From positions 58,879,012-58,943,011 of the forward strand of contig NC_057812.1 of assembly GCF_018294505.1 (NCBI RefSeq): 64,000 nucleotides of DNA. The letters run 5' to 3'. Both the position numbers and the translations under genes were made by a program. Under the pieces are notes generated by a model that saw nothing but the letters and a program-made list of their open reading frames with translations, ran no database searches and was not told the DNA's origin. This document shows, piece by piece, positions 31,266-43,554 of this stretch (its first letter is position 1; the number at the start of each line of letters is the position of its first letter). This DNA is from Triticum aestivum (taxonomy: Eukaryota > Streptophyta > Magnoliopsida > Poales > Poaceae).

Positions 31266-31620
31266 ATGAATAAAACCTTCGATGGTCATACACCCAATAA
31301 AAATAGTTTGTTGGATCTCGATCGTAGTCATACACATATTCATAATATTGAAGCCAAAATATGCAAAGTTAATAATGATAGTGCAACTTATTTGTGGCAC
31401 TGCCGTTTAGGTCATATTGGTATAAAGCACATGAAGAAACTCAATGCTGATGGGATTTTGGAATCACTTGATGCTTGCGAACCATGCCTTATGGGCAAGA
31501 TGACTAAAATTCCGTTCTCTGGAACAATGAAGCGAGCAACTGACTTATTGGAAATAATACATACTGATGTATGCAGTTCGATGAGTGTTGAGGCTCACGG
31601 CAGGTATTGTTATTTTCTGA
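31266..31620 (+). pseudogene. Angela-type integrase, N-terminal part
   Basis: The pre-integrase and zinc region includes YLWHCRLGHIGIKHMKKL and CEPCLMGKMTKIPF, followed by LLEIIHTDVCSSMS with the first catalytic Asp. The frame is cut in the core by element A at 31626 and resumes at 43555. Confidence 0.85.
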
Positions 31621-31625
31621 CCTAC

Positions 31626-33076
31626 TGATACGTCTCCGTCGTATCTATAATTTTTGATTGTTCCATGCGAATATTCTACAACTTTCATATATTTTTGGCA
31701 ACTTTTTATACTATTTTTGGGACTAACATATTGATCCAGTGCCCAGTGCCAGTTCCTGTTTGTTGCATGTTTTTTGTTTTGCAGAATATCCATATCAAAC
31801 GGAGTCCAAACGGGATAAAAACTGACGGAGATTTTTTTTGGAATATATATGATTTTAGGGAAGAAAAATCCACGCGAGACGGTGCCCGAGATGGCCACGA
31901 GGCAGGGGGGCGCGCCCCTGACCCTCGTGGGCCGCCCGTAAGGCAGTTGGTGCCCTTCTTTTGCCGCAAGAAAGCTAATTTCTGGATAGAGATTGTGTCA
32001 AAATTTCAGCCCAATCGGAGTTATGGATCTCCAGGAATATAAGAAACGATGAAAGGGAAGAATCTAAGAACGCAGAAATAGAGAGAGACAGAGAGACAGA
32101 TCCAATCTCGGAGGGGCTCTCGCCCCTCCCATGCCATGGAGACCAAGGACCAGAGGGGAAACCCTTCTCCCATCTAGGGAGGAGGTCAAGGAAGAAGAAG
32201 AAGAAGGGCCCCCCTCTCCCCTTCTCTTCCGGTGGCGCTGTAACGCTGCCGTGGCCATCATCATCATCACCGCAATCTACACCAACACCTCCGCCATCTT
32301 CACCAACATCTCCATCACCTTCCCCCCTCTATCTACAGCGGTCCACTCTCCCGCAACCCGCTATACCCTCTACTTGAACATGGTGCTTTATGATTCATAT
32401 TATTATCCAATGATGTGTTGCCATCCTATGATATCTGAGTAGATTTTCGTTGTCCTATCGGTGGTTGATGAATTGCTATGATTGATTTAATTTTCTTGTG
32501 GTTATGTTGCTGTCCTTTGGTGCCCATCATATGATTGCGCGCGTGGATCACACCCTAGGGTTAGTTGTATGTTGATAGGACTATGTATTGGAGGGCAAGA
32601 GTGACAGAAGCTTCAACCTATCATAGAAATTGATGCATACGGGATTGAAGGGGGACCAATATATCTTAATGCTATGGTTGGGTTTTACCTTAATGAACAT
32701 TAGTAGTTGCGGATGCTTGCTAATAGTTCCAATCATAAGTGCATAGACTTCCAAGTCAGGGATGACATGCTAGCAGTGGCCTCTCCCACATAATACTTGC
32801 TATCGGTCTAGTAAAGTAGTCAATTGCTTAGGGGCAATTTCGCAACTCCTACCACCACTTTTCCACACTCTCTATATTTACCTTATTGTTTCTTAATCTA
32901 AACAACCCCTACTTTTTATTTACATAATCTTTATTTTCTTGCAAACCTATCCAACAACACCTACAAAGTATTTCTAGTTTCATACTTGTTCTAGGTAAAG
33001 CGAACGTCAAGCGTGCGTAGAGTTGTATTGGTGGTCGATAGAACTTGAGGGAATATTTGTTCTACCTTTAGCTCCT
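31626..33076 (+). repeat. 5' LTR of element A, first part
   Basis: It starts TGATACGTCTCCGTCGTATC and matches 42055 onward closely. The LTR is interrupted at 33076 by CACTA-2 and completed by 37529-37593, about 1516 bp in all. The GC-rich stretch 31885-31965 and the CAAACGGAGTCCAAACGG phrase are shared in style with elements B and D. Confidence 0.9.
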
Positions 33077-33096
33077 CTCACTACTAGGGAAAAGCC

Positions 33097-33310
33097 TACC
33101 AGCAGCGAGGGTTTTGGGCCTCTTAGTAGCGCGGGCACCGGCGCTACTAATAAGGCGCTACAACTAACGTATAGCAGTAGCGCCGGTTGTCCCACGCTAC
33201 TGCTATACATGAATAGCTGTAGCGCTCTTTGGGAAAGGGCGCTACTGATATTATCTGCAGCGTTGTTTGCTGGGACGCGCTACTGACAATGCGGCGCTAC
33301 TGCTAAATTT
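33097..33310. repeat. CACTA-2 left subterminal repeats
   Basis: Repeated AGCAGTAGCGC-type words and their inverse (GCGCTACTGCTA) are spaced tens of bases apart. In CACTA elements such arrays bind the transposase. Confidence 0.75.
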
Positions 33311-34102
33311 CCCCCCTTGCTACTACTAGTTTATTTATTAGTTTTTTTCCTGCATATTTGTTTTGTATTTGTTTTGTATTTGAATAGGCTTTATACAATA
33401 ATCTTTAGCATATCATACACATACAAATGTAATCATAGCATATACATACAATTAGTCTCATCAAATCATGTCATCATCATAATCATCATCCAACACAGAG
33501 TGGTCTCTCGTCATCATCTTGAAAATAGCGATACAAGTCTCGAATGATATGCAAATACATCGTCATCCATCTAAACAATGATATACGCGAGAAGAGCTAT
33601 CACTTTGAGAACATGAGTTCGTATCCCTCTTTTGCATTAGCGTGAACCTCTAAACTAACTACTGCCTATCGCTCGGAAACCGGAAGGGCCTAACACTCCG
33701 GCCACTTGTCGTATATATACTCCTGGCATAGCACTTCTTCGCCATCTATGATCTATGCACCTGCATCATCACATGAGTCGATGATATGCAACATATATAG
33801 TTGAGCAACAGAAAGAGACAGACTTGGCAAAAAGAAAAACAACATATCATAAGCATAAATAACAAAGTTCATCGTACCCCAAAATGCCCTAACTAGAGTG
33901 ATTTTCGCTAGTCGAGGAGGAGGACGGTTTAATTACATCACAAATAAAGTTTCACCGTGCATAACTCAAAGTTTTGTCATACAGAAAGTATGGACTAAAC
34001 GGACACATTGTCATATATCGACAATCACTCCAACATGTCGTTCCATCCATCCAAGTCAGGGAGATAGTCCCCGAGCCTAGTGAAAGGCTTCAGGTCGAGA
34101 CG

Positions 34103-36130
34103 CTAAGAGGCTATCCATGTTCGAACGTCTTCCCGCAACATTTGTCCTTCTCCGCAGAACATCCCTGTTTTTCCGACGACCTCCTTCATGATGATTTGGG
34201 CAAGTTCGCGCTGGATGTTATAGAACTCAGCTCGAACTCGATGATCCTCGATATCTCCTATGTCCTTTGCCCATTGCAGAATATGGGCATCGCCGGAAGA
34301 AGGTGCCATGTGAAGGTTCTGGTGATCCCGTCTGTACTCCAGCATGTGGTGTAGGACATAGAATCCATCATTAAGAGAATCGTCCGGTTGCTGGATGCAG
34401 CAGAAGTTGGTCTTATGGCCGAAGGCGACCCTGCCGCCCCTCATCTTCTTGTCCCTGACCTCTCCACCCAGTGATTGGTAGTGATACATAGCACTGTCGA
34501 GAACATCCTTGATGTGGGTGTAATCCTTTTTGTGAATGTTCTTCGACTTGTCCAAGTAAAGAGCGTGGGAGAATCGGGGGTAGAGGATGATGAGGACGGC
34601 GCGCCCGCCGCTGCACAAAATAAGTCCTCAAATTAATCAGCCTCCACCGTGCAAATGAATGATTGAAATCGAAGGAAGGATAGCAGCGCGGATGACTTAC
34701 ACGGGATGATAAGGCACGAGAATCGCCCCCTTGTCCTTATTGGTGAGCATGAAACTGACGATGTAATCCCTCGCGTATTCACGGTGATTTGCGCAGACTC
34801 CCAAGAAGCCGTCGTGCATGTAGTACGGGTCAGCGACACAGATATGAGATATCTGCTCAACCCTGATGATGTAGTTCATGTGCAAGGCATAAAGGCGGAC
34901 AAACGTAAAATCCGGCTTCTTCATGTGAAACATGTCGAATATGTAATCGAATCGGAGGAAGAACTTATCCACGGGGAGGCTGTCAACGTACGACATTTGC
35001 CGCGGAACGTTAACCACGTAGAGTGGGTATCCTGGATCTTTCGAGGCGATGAGGTCTTTCTCTACCCGCAGCACATCATCGTGAAGTCTCTTTAGATCGC
35101 CGAATCTGGCCCGTAGCGCTGTTGCAGGTAGGATTGGTTGACCGGGGATATGCCAATTATCCGCACCGGGGATATCTATACGGTCCTGAAGCCGAGGCTG
35201 CTGAGGCGGCTGGATCATAGAAACAACTTTTTTGCCTTTCCTCGCTCTCTTCCTAAACTTCTTTACTACCGGAAGGTTGTCCATAATATGTTGAGACGGC
35301 AATTCAGGCACCGACTCATGACGCTCAAACCCTGAGGAGGCGCCAGTATAGACATACTGTTCAGCAGCGCCATTGTCGTCCTCATCCTCATCCATGGCGA
35401 CGTCATCAGCGACTAATGGAGCCTCCTCCTTACCCCGTCCGCTATCACCCAACCCGACACCCGACGATAATTGGGTAGGTGGGGTGTTGATGTTCATACC
35501 TTGCTGAGGCTGCGTGCTCGTGGGTGTGCTCCCGGCCGCATCCAGACGAAGCAGACTCTTTGGCCACAACTTGGTCATGGCGTGTTTGTTTATCTTCTTC
35601 ATTGCCGGGTCCTCATCTGGATCTTTATAATCCTTCTCATTCCGGCCCGGGAACAAGAATATCTGGTGAAACTTCTTTAGGAGGGAGCTCCTCATATTTT
35701 CTATCTTCTGTAGTTTCTCATCGTTGATGGTGGCGGTTGTCCGTACGATGCAGCCTATTTAATTGTCGTAGCATCGACGCGCTTCCTCGGGCGCCGTTGG
35801 CTCAAAATTGCCGTCGTCCACCTCCGTGACCAGCACTCTAGTAGTCCTGAGTTTGTTAGGAACCCGTTGCCTCTTTGCTTTCGGTTCTACACCGGCTCCG
35901 CTCCCCGAGGTAGCGCCGGTCTCAATCTCAGCGCCGGTCTCGATGTCGGTCTGAGTCTGAGCGCCGGTCTCAGTCTCAGCACCGGTCTGCGTGTCGGTCT
36001 CAGTCCCCGATGCCACCGGTGGGCCCAGCAATAACATCGATTGATCATCGGTAAGGCTAAAAAATTCGTCTGCCGCCCGGTAGGCGTCGTCGCAATCACC
36101 AGAACCCTGTCCTTCATCGTTGCTAGCCAT
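34103..36130 (-). pseudogene. CACTA-2 accessory protein, Ulp1-like C-terminus
   Basis: It runs from ATG 36130. The N-part has a T/E/G-rich repeat (about residues 40-85, ETGAxxETG) and a basic KAKRQRVPNK. A TAA at 35759-35761 interrupts the frame, which then continues in the same frame from about 35758 through MRSSLLKKFHQIFLFP (35695) to PYHP near 34701. An intron of 90 nt (34611-34700, GTAAGT...GTGCAG) joins in frame to GGRAVLIILYPRF, YLDKSKN and GHKTNFCCIQQP, ending near 34103. The C-terminal part resembles the Ulp1-like region of CACTA accessory proteins. The catalytic H and C positions appear replaced (GRAVL for HWxLL, NDGFYV for xCGFYV). It is probably not a working protease. Confidence 0.6.
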
Positions 36131-37049
36131 GTTTCCTATGATTAAATCTAGTCAATTAATTCTAGACCTAATAAAATGAATAATGACCTAAAAAAGGCCT
36201 ATTGTTTTGCAGGAATGTTGACTCCTTCCTGGTGCGGCAAATCACGGGCACTCGATATGTCCTAGTTTGTAGCACAAGTCATGCCGAAATTCACGGAAAA
36301 TTTCGGCATGAGCTTTGCTAAAAAGTGGACAAATCGAGAACCTAAAATTTGTCGGAAAAGAAATGAATCAACATTCCGGCAAAACATAGGCCACTAAGCA
36401 TCATTCCCTGCAAACAGTGTCCAAATATACACGAGCAACCACATGTGCAAACAGTGTAGAAGAAAATTCATTTAACTACTAATAGAACAAAATTCAGTTA
36501 ACTTTAGTGCTCTATAATGATGAAAGGAAAAAAAATCAGTTAACTACTAATTTCATTCATTTAGGTTATTCATTTAACATCACCTAATTAACCTATCGTA
36601 CCAATACTACTAGCAGCACCACTAACCTAATTAACCTAGCAAAACTCTAGTGCCCTAACTGAAAAACATCTAATTAACATCTAATTTTTTCTCTAAAATA
36701 CAGAGAGAGATGAGTGAGGGGGAGGGGTTGGGGACTTACAGAGAGGGGAGAGACGGTGGCGGGGAGGTGCTCGGTGACGGAGGCAGGGGCGGAGAGGGCG
36801 GGCTCGGGCACAGGCAAGGGCGGTCCTGGGCAGGCTCGGGCGGCGGTGAGGTGGAGGGCGCCGACGGTGACATGGAGGGCGGCCTTGGGCGGCGGCTGTG
36901 AGGCCTCGGGCGGCCTCGGGCGGCGGCGGTGAGGCTGAGGGCGGCCTCGGGCGGCGGCGGTGAGGCTGAGGGCGGCCTCGGGCGGCGAGGGTGATGGACG
37001 ATTTGAGGAAGAATTGGTGGCCGGGGGGCGGGGTGGGGGGAAACCGCTG

Positions 37050-37508
37050 TTTAAGTGAAACGTAACGGTAGCGCGTTTCCGGAAACACGCTATCGCTAAG
37101 TTAGCTATAGCGTGTTTACTGAAACCCGCTACTGCTATTCCTTTCTCCTTTTTCCCTTTTTTCTTTTATTTTTCTTTACATTTTATTTTTTCCTTTCTCC
37201 TTTTTCTATTTCTTTCATTTTCATTAACTTTTGTACTTGTTTTTCACTTTATTTTATTTCCGTTAGCAGCAGCGCTTTACACGTAAGCGCGCTGCAGCTA
37301 AGGAGATTAGCAGTAGCGCTGGGCCATTATACACGCTACTGCTAGGTTGGGCTAGCCATGTGCGCCCAGTTCAAATGTAGCAGCAGCGCTTTTCGCTAGT
37401 ACGCGCAACTGCTAAAGTCATAGCAGTAGCGCGGTTTATTTACGCGCGCTGCTACTAAGTAGCAGCAGCGCTTGATTTTGTACAACGCTACTGGTAAAAT
37501 TCTGTGTA
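37050..37508. repeat. CACTA-2 right subterminal repeats
   Basis: A dense array of AGCAGCAGCGC, TAGCAGTAGCGC and ACGCTACTGCTA words in both orientations, especially 37265-37500. Confidence 0.75.
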
Positions 37509-37528
37509 TAGGCTTTTCCCTAGTAGTG

Positions 37529-37593
37529 CTCGTTGGGTTCGACACTCTTACTTATCGAAAACTGTTGCGATCCCCTATACTTGTGGGTTATCA
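37529..37593 (+). repeat. 5' LTR of element A, second part
   Basis: It resumes CTCGTTGGGTTCGACACTCT and ends GGGTTATCA, matching the end of the 3' LTR at 43490-43554. Confidence 0.92.
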
Positions 37594-37604
37594 AGACCTT
37601 TTTC

Positions 37605-37622
37605 TGGCGCCGTTGCCGGGGA
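37605..37622 (+). promoter_or_regulatory. Primer binding site, tRNA-Asp type (element A)
   Basis: TGGCGCCGTTGCCGGGGA, 11 bp after the LTR, is complementary to the 3' end of plant tRNA-Asp including CCA. Athila-like retrotransposons use this primer. Confidence 0.88.
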
Positions 37623-37717
37623 GCAATAGCGTGGGGTGAATATTCTCATGTGTGCTTGTTTGCTTTATCACTAAGTAATTTTTATTTGCTGTTCTTAGTT
37701 GTTCTCTATCTTTAGTT

Positions 37718-39003
37718 ATGGATATGGAACAAGAAATACCAAAAAAATTAGGTGTACTTGCTACTCATGGAGATGGGGAACCTCCTAAAACCCTCGATGG
37801 TGGTTATGTCAAAAATATTATGTACTACTTTAATTATCCTGAGAAAATCCCATTCAATTATGTAATGGGAGTAATGTTGGATCAACGTGAATACTTTAGG
37901 GATTACAACTTGACACAAAAAGGGAAACTAAACTACTATGGGATCAAATTCATATATTGAAGTGGTATGCTCGGCAAGTATGCTTGAGTTATGATTATAC
38001 TTGTTGCTCTAGGATGAAGGCTCCACACCTTCCCTTTTTATGCAAATTTAATGATAATAAAATCTTAGCTTCTTATGCTAATGGTATATATGATTACTAT
38101 GATGTGGAACAAATAGAAGAATTTGTTGCTTTTATGGGTGCTTATGAAATTGAATATATGTTTAAAGAGTTTGAAGATTTTGATGATGCTGTTTATAGAC
38201 TTGAAAATTTAGCTATCCTGAAATATTGTTATGAGAATTATGAATACAATTACGAAATTAATGCGCTTATTAAGAAAGTCTCCGCAGTCGAAGAAGAGAC
38301 TAATATTTTGCAGGAATCTATGGAAGAAGAAGTTGATGAAACTGTGAGCACATTGGATGAGAAAGATGAGGAGAAGAGCGAAGAACAAAAGGAGGAAGAG
38401 CGGATTGATCACCCATGCCCACCTTCTAATGAGATTAACTCTTCAACTCATACATTGTTTAATTCCCCTTCATGCTTACCGAAGGATGAATATTATGATA
38501 ATTGCTATGATCCCGTCGATTCTTTTCAAATATCCCTTTTTGATGATGCTTGCTGTGCTTGTGTCCAAGATGCCAATATGAATTATGCTTATGGAGATGA
38601 ACTTGCTATAGTTCCTTATGTTAAACATGAAATTGTTGCTATTGCACCCACACATGATAGTCCTATTATCTTTTTGAATTCTCCAAACTACACTATATCG
38701 GAGAAGTTTGCTCTTATTAAGGAATATATTGACGGGTTGCCTTTTACCGTTGGACATGATGATTTTGATGAATATAATATGCATGTGCTTGCTGCTCCTA
38801 CTTGCAATTATTATGAGAGAGGAACTATATCTCCACCTCTCTATGTTTCCAATATGATAAAATTGCAAGAAACTGCTTATGCTATGCATTGGCCTTTACT
38901 ATGTGTGCATGAATTGTTCTTTTATGACATGCCGATGCATAGGAAGAGAGTTAGACTTCGTAGTTACATGATATATGTTTCTTTGTGCTCACTACTAAAT
39001 TAA
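37718..39003 (+). pseudogene. Element A lineage-specific ORF, frameshifted
   Basis: The first frame, 37718-37960 (MDMEQEIPKKLGVLATH...), passes into a second frame by 37957 (LKWYARQVCLSYDYTC...) running to 39003, so a 1-bp shift near 37950 is likely. The joined length would be about 428 residues. The middle is rich in D/E/N/Y with a strongly acidic stretch (about 38290-38400, EEEVDE, KDEEKSEEQKEEE). The C-terminus has PMHRKRVRLRSYM. It shows no retroviral domain by eye. The C-terminal P-x-HRK-x-VRL motif is shared with the ORF of element D. The function is unknown; it may be a gag-like protein. Confidence 0.6.
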
Positions 39004-39074
39004 AAATCATTGTTAATTAAAATTGGCTTTGATATACCTTGGGATCCAGGTGGATTCATTACTTGAGCACTATA

Positions 39075-39125
39075 TGCCTAGCTTAATGGCTTTAAAGAAA
39101 GCACTGCCAGGGAGACAACCCGAAA
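39075..39125 (+). promoter_or_regulatory. Conserved structured motif after the ORF (element A)
   Basis: The order GCCTAGC, hairpin-forming bases, then GGGAGACAACCC corresponds to the same place in B (about 63386-63432) and D (about 58832-58877). In B and D the hairpins are cleaner. It may be an RNA signal. Confidence 0.45.
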
Positions 39126-42040
39126 GTTTTAGAGAGTCATTTATTTCTGTTGAGTGCTTTCATATAGTTTAAAAACAACAAAAATAAAGAGGGGAACCCA
39201 AAAGTTTTTCAAAAAAAAAGGAAAGCGAAAGTGAGAAAGACAAGCATTGTTGAAGTGGGAGCTAGCCTTGAACTTTGTTCATGCTCACGGAAACTTTGTG
39301 AATCTTGATTACATAAACTTTTCAATAAAAATAATTATCCCCTTGTACAATTCCATTGAATTATAAAAATAATGTGCCAAGGTTTGCCTTTAGGATGTTT
39401 ACTTTGCTTGTTGGTTTGTACGGTGCAGGACAGAAATTTTGGCTGTAGTGCGTGATTTTACATTTTTAGCTGGAACGTCAAATGGTTCTGATTCTTTTTG
39501 CACTGTCTTCCTATACAAATTGTTTATTTTTCCTAATTTTGATAGAATATTTCAAGGATCAGAAGTATGGTGAATGTTCAGATTATTACAGACTGTTCTG
39601 TTTTAGACAGATTCTGTTTTTGATGCATAGTTTGCTTGTTTTGATGAAACTATCAATTTATATTAGTGGATTAAGCCATGAAAATGTTATATTACAGTAG
39701 ACACAATGCAAAAAAATATGAATTGATTTGCAACAGTACTTAGAGTAGTGATTTGCTTTATTATACTAACGGATCTTACCGAGTTTTCTGTCGAAGTTTT
39801 GTGTGGATGAAGCATTCGATGATCGAGAAGGTCTTGATGTGAGAAGAAGGAAGAGAGGCAAGAGCTCAAGCTTGGGTATGCCCGAGGCACCCCAAGTAAA
39901 TATTCAAGGAGACTCAAGCGTCTAAGCTTGGGGATGCCCCGGAAGGTATCCCCTCTTTCTTCAACAAGTATCGGTATGTTTTCGGATTCGTTTCGTTCAT
40001 GCGATATGTGCAATCTTGGAGCATATTTTGCATTTAGTTTTCATTTTTCTTTTATGCACCATTCTGGTATGAGATAGTCCTTGGTTGATTTATAGAATGC
40101 TCTATGCACTTCACTTATATCTTTTGAGTACGGCTTTATAGAATGCTTCATGTGCTTCACTTATATCATTTGAAGTTTGGATTGCCTATTTCTATTTACA
40201 TAGACAACCGCCATTTGTAGAATGCTCTTTTGCTTCACTTATATTTGTTAGAGCATGGGCATATATTTTGTAGCTAGAATTAAACTCTCTTGCTTCACTT
40301 ATATCTATTTAGAGAGATGATAGGAACTGGTCATTCACATGGTTAGTCATAAAACCCTACATAAAACTTGTAGATCACTGAATATGATATGTTTGATTCC
40401 TTGCAATAGTTTTGCGATATAAAGATGGTGATATTAGAGTCATGCTAGTGGGTAGTTGTAGATTGTAGTAATACTTGTGTTGAGGTTTGTGATTCCCGTA
40501 GCATGCACATATGGTGAACCGTTATGTAACGAAGTCGGAGCATGATTTATTTATTGATTGTCTTCCTTATGAGTGGCGGTCGGGGACGAGCGATAGTCTT
40601 TTCCTACCAATCTATCCCCCTAGGAGCATGCGCGTAGTACTTTGTTTTGATTACTAATAGATTTTTGCAATAAGTATGTGAGTTCTTTATGACTAATGTT
40701 GAGTCCATGGATTATACACACTCTCACCCTTCCACCATTGCTAGCCTCTCTAGTATCGTACAACTTTCGCCGGTACCATAAACCCACCATATACCTTCCT
40801 CAAAACAGCCACCATACCTACCTATCATGGCATTTCCATAGCCATTCCGAGCTACATTGCCATGCAACTTCCATCATCATCATATACATGACTTAAGCAT
40901 CATTGTCATATTGATTTGCATGATCGTAAGATAGCTAGCATGATGTTTTCATGGCTTGTCCCTTTTTTTGATGTCATTGCTACGCTAGATCATTGCACAT
41001 ACCGGTACACCGCCGGAGGCATCCATATAGAGTCATACTTTGTTCTAGACATTGAGTTGTAATATTGAGTTGTAAATAAAAGTGTGATGATCATCATTAT
41101 TAGAGCATTGCCCCAGTGAGGAAAGGATGATGGAGGCTATGGTTCCCCCATAAGTCGGGATGAGACTCCAGACTTTACAAAAAAATAAAAGAGGCCAAAG
41201 AAGTCCAAATAAAAAAAAGAGGCCAAAGAAGTCCACCAAAAAAACAAAAAACACAAAAAATGAGAGAAAAAGAGAGAAGGGGCAGTGCTACTATCCTTTT
41301 TCCACACTTGTGCATCAAAGTAGCACCATGTTCTTCATATAGAGAGTCTCTTGAGTTATCACTTTCATATACTAGTGGGAATTTCATTATAGAACTTGGC
41401 TTGTATATTCCGATGATGGGCTTGCTCAAATGCCCGAGGTCTTCATGAGCAAGCAAGTTGGATGCACACCCACTTAGTTTTCAGTCTGAGCTTTCATACA
41501 CTTATAGCTCTAGTGCATCCGTTGCATGGCAATCCCTACTCACTCACATTGATATCTATTGATGGGAATCTCCATAGCCCGTTGATACGCCTAGTTGATG
41601 TGAGACTATCTTCTCCTTTTTGTCTTCTTCACCATAATACTCTATTCCACCTATAGTGCTATGTCCATGGCTCATGCTCATGTATTGCGTGAAAGTTGAA
41701 AAAGTTTGAGAACATTAAAAGTATGAAACAATTGCTTGGCTTGTCATCGGGGTTGTGCATGATTTGAATATTTTATGTGGTGAAGATGGAGCATAGCCAG
41801 ACTATATGATTTTCTAGGGATAACTTTCTTTGGCCATGTTATTTTGAAAGACATGATTGCTTTATTAGTAGGCTTGAAGTATTATTGTTTTTATGTCAAA
41901 TGATAGACTATTGCTTTGAATCACTCGTATCTTAATATTCATGCCATGATTAGATTACATGATCAAGATTATGCTAGGTAGCATTCCACATCAAAAATTA
42001 TCCTTTTTATCATTTACCTACTCGAGGACGAGCAGGAATT
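39126..42040 (+). other. Long non-coding 3' region of element A
   Basis: AT-rich, without an ORF that has a domain. Blocks are shared with element D, such as the GGCGGTCGGGGACGAGCGAT to CCTAGGAGCATGCGCGTAGT block (40575-40640, compare 60168-60233) and the AAAGTAGCACCATGTTCTTC block (about 41319, compare 60903). Two internal copies of the polypurine-tract motif lie at 39868-39881 (one change) and 39924-39937. Confidence 0.7.
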
Positions 42041-42054
42041 AAGCTTGGGGATGC
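42041..42054 (+). promoter_or_regulatory. Polypurine tract of element A
   Basis: AAGCTTGGGGATGC abuts the 3' LTR. The same word occurs twice about 2.1 kb upstream. Confidence 0.75.
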
Positions 42055-43554
42055 TGATACGTCTCCGTTGTATCTATAATTTTTGATTGTTCCATGCCAA
42101 TATTCTACAACTTTCATATATTTTTGGCAACTTTTTATACTATTTTTGGGACTAACATATTGATCGAGTGCCCAGTGCTAGTTCCTGTTTGTTGCATGTT
42201 TTTGTTTTGCATAATATCCATATCAAACGGAGTCCAAATGGGATAAAAACTGACAGAGATTTTTTGGAATATATATGATTTTTGGGAAGAAAGATCCACG
42301 CGTGACGGTGCCTGAGGTGGCCACGATGCAGGGGGGCGCCCCTGACCCTTGTGGGCCACCCGTAAGGCGGTTGGTGCCCTTCTTTCGCCGCAAGAAAGCT
42401 AATTTCCGGATAGAGATCTTATCAAAATTTCAGCCCAATCGGACTTATGGATCTCCGGGAATATAAGAAAAGGTGAAAGGGAAGAATCTGAGAACGCAGA
42501 AACAGAGAGAGACAGATCCAATCTCGGAGGGGCTCTCGCCCCTCCCATGCCATGGAGGCCAAGGACCAGAGGGGAAACCCTTCTCCCATCTAGGGAGGAG
42601 GTCAAGGAAGAAGAAGACGAAGGCCCCCCCTCTCCCCTTCTCTTCCGGTGGCGCCATAACGCTGCCGTGGCCATCATCATCATCACCACGATCTACACCA
42701 ACACCTCCGCCATCTTCACCAACATCTCCATCACCTTCCCCCCTCTATCTACAGAGGTCCACTCTCCCGCAACCCGCTGTACCCTCTACTTGAACATGGT
42801 GCTTTATGCTTCATATCATTATCCAATGATGTGTTGCCATCCTATGATGTCTGAGTAGATTTTCGTTGTCCTATCGGTGGTTGATGAATTGCTATGATTG
42901 ATTTAATTTGCTTGTGGTTATGTTGCTGTACTTTGGTGCCCATCATATGATTGCGCTCGTGGATCACACCCTAGGGTTAGTTGTATGTTGATAGGACTAT
43001 GTATTGGAGGGCAAGAGTGACAGAAGCTTCAACCTAGCATAGAAATTGATGCATACGGGGTTGAAGGGGGACCAATATATCTTAATGCTATGGTTGGGTT
43101 TTACCTTAATGAACATTAGTAGTTGCGGATGCTTGCTAATAGTTCCAATCATAAGTGCATAGACTTCCAAGTCAGGGATGACATGCTAGCAGTGGCCTCT
43201 CCCACATAATACTTGCTATCGGTCTAGTAAAGTAGTCAATTCCTTAGGGAAAATTTCGCAACTCCTACCACCACTTTTCCACACTCGCTATATTTACCTT
43301 ATTGTTTCTTAATCTAAACAACCCCTACTTTTTATTTACATAATCTTTGTTTTCTTGCAAACCTATCCAACAACACCTACAAAGTACTTCTAGTTTCATA
43401 CTTGTTCTAGGTAAAGCGAACATCAAGCGTGCGTAGAGTTGTATCGGTGGTCGATAGAACTTGAGGGAATATTTGTTCTACCTTTAGCTCCTCATTGGGT
43501 TCGACACTCTTACTTATCGAAAACTGTTGCGATCCCCTATACTTGTGGTTATCA
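42055..43554 (+). repeat. 3' LTR of element A
   Basis: 1500 bp, TGATAC...TTATCA. Unlike the 5' LTR it is uninterrupted, so it gives the empty site for CACTA-2. A few percent of positions differ from the 5' LTR. Confidence 0.92.

Larger units (their letters stand above)
33077..37528 (-). mobile_element. CACTA-2, complete 4.45-kb element
   Basis: Perfect 20-bp inverted termini CACTACTAGGGAAAAGCCTA lie at 33077-33096 and 37509-37528. The flanks fit a 2-3 bp target duplication (CT/CTC) when compared with the uninterrupted 3' LTR of element A (AGCTCCTCATTGGG near 43487). Subterminal arrays occupy both sides. It encodes one minus-strand ORF with a damaged reading frame and no TnpD-type transposase, so it is non-autonomous. 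Confidence 0.93.
31626..43554 (+). mobile_element. Gypsy-type element A (tRNA-Asp primed), CACTA-2 inside
   Basis: LTRs are 31626-33076 plus 37529-37593 (5') and 42055-43554 (3'). The target duplication is CCTAC (31621-31625) against CCTTC (43555-43559), one mismatch. The internal part, 37594-42054, carries one lineage-specific ORF and a long non-coding 3' region and no protease, RT or integrase, so it is non-autonomous. The tRNA-Asp primer site links it to Athila-like elements. It is inserted in the integrase of the Angela-type copia. Confidence 0.9.

Noticed and set aside
22934..37528. Pairing the CACTA terminus at 22934 with the right terminus at 37528 as one element
   Set aside because: The terminus at 33077 matches 37528 perfectly, and the sister LTR of element A gives its empty site; 22934 belongs to a separate truncated copy.
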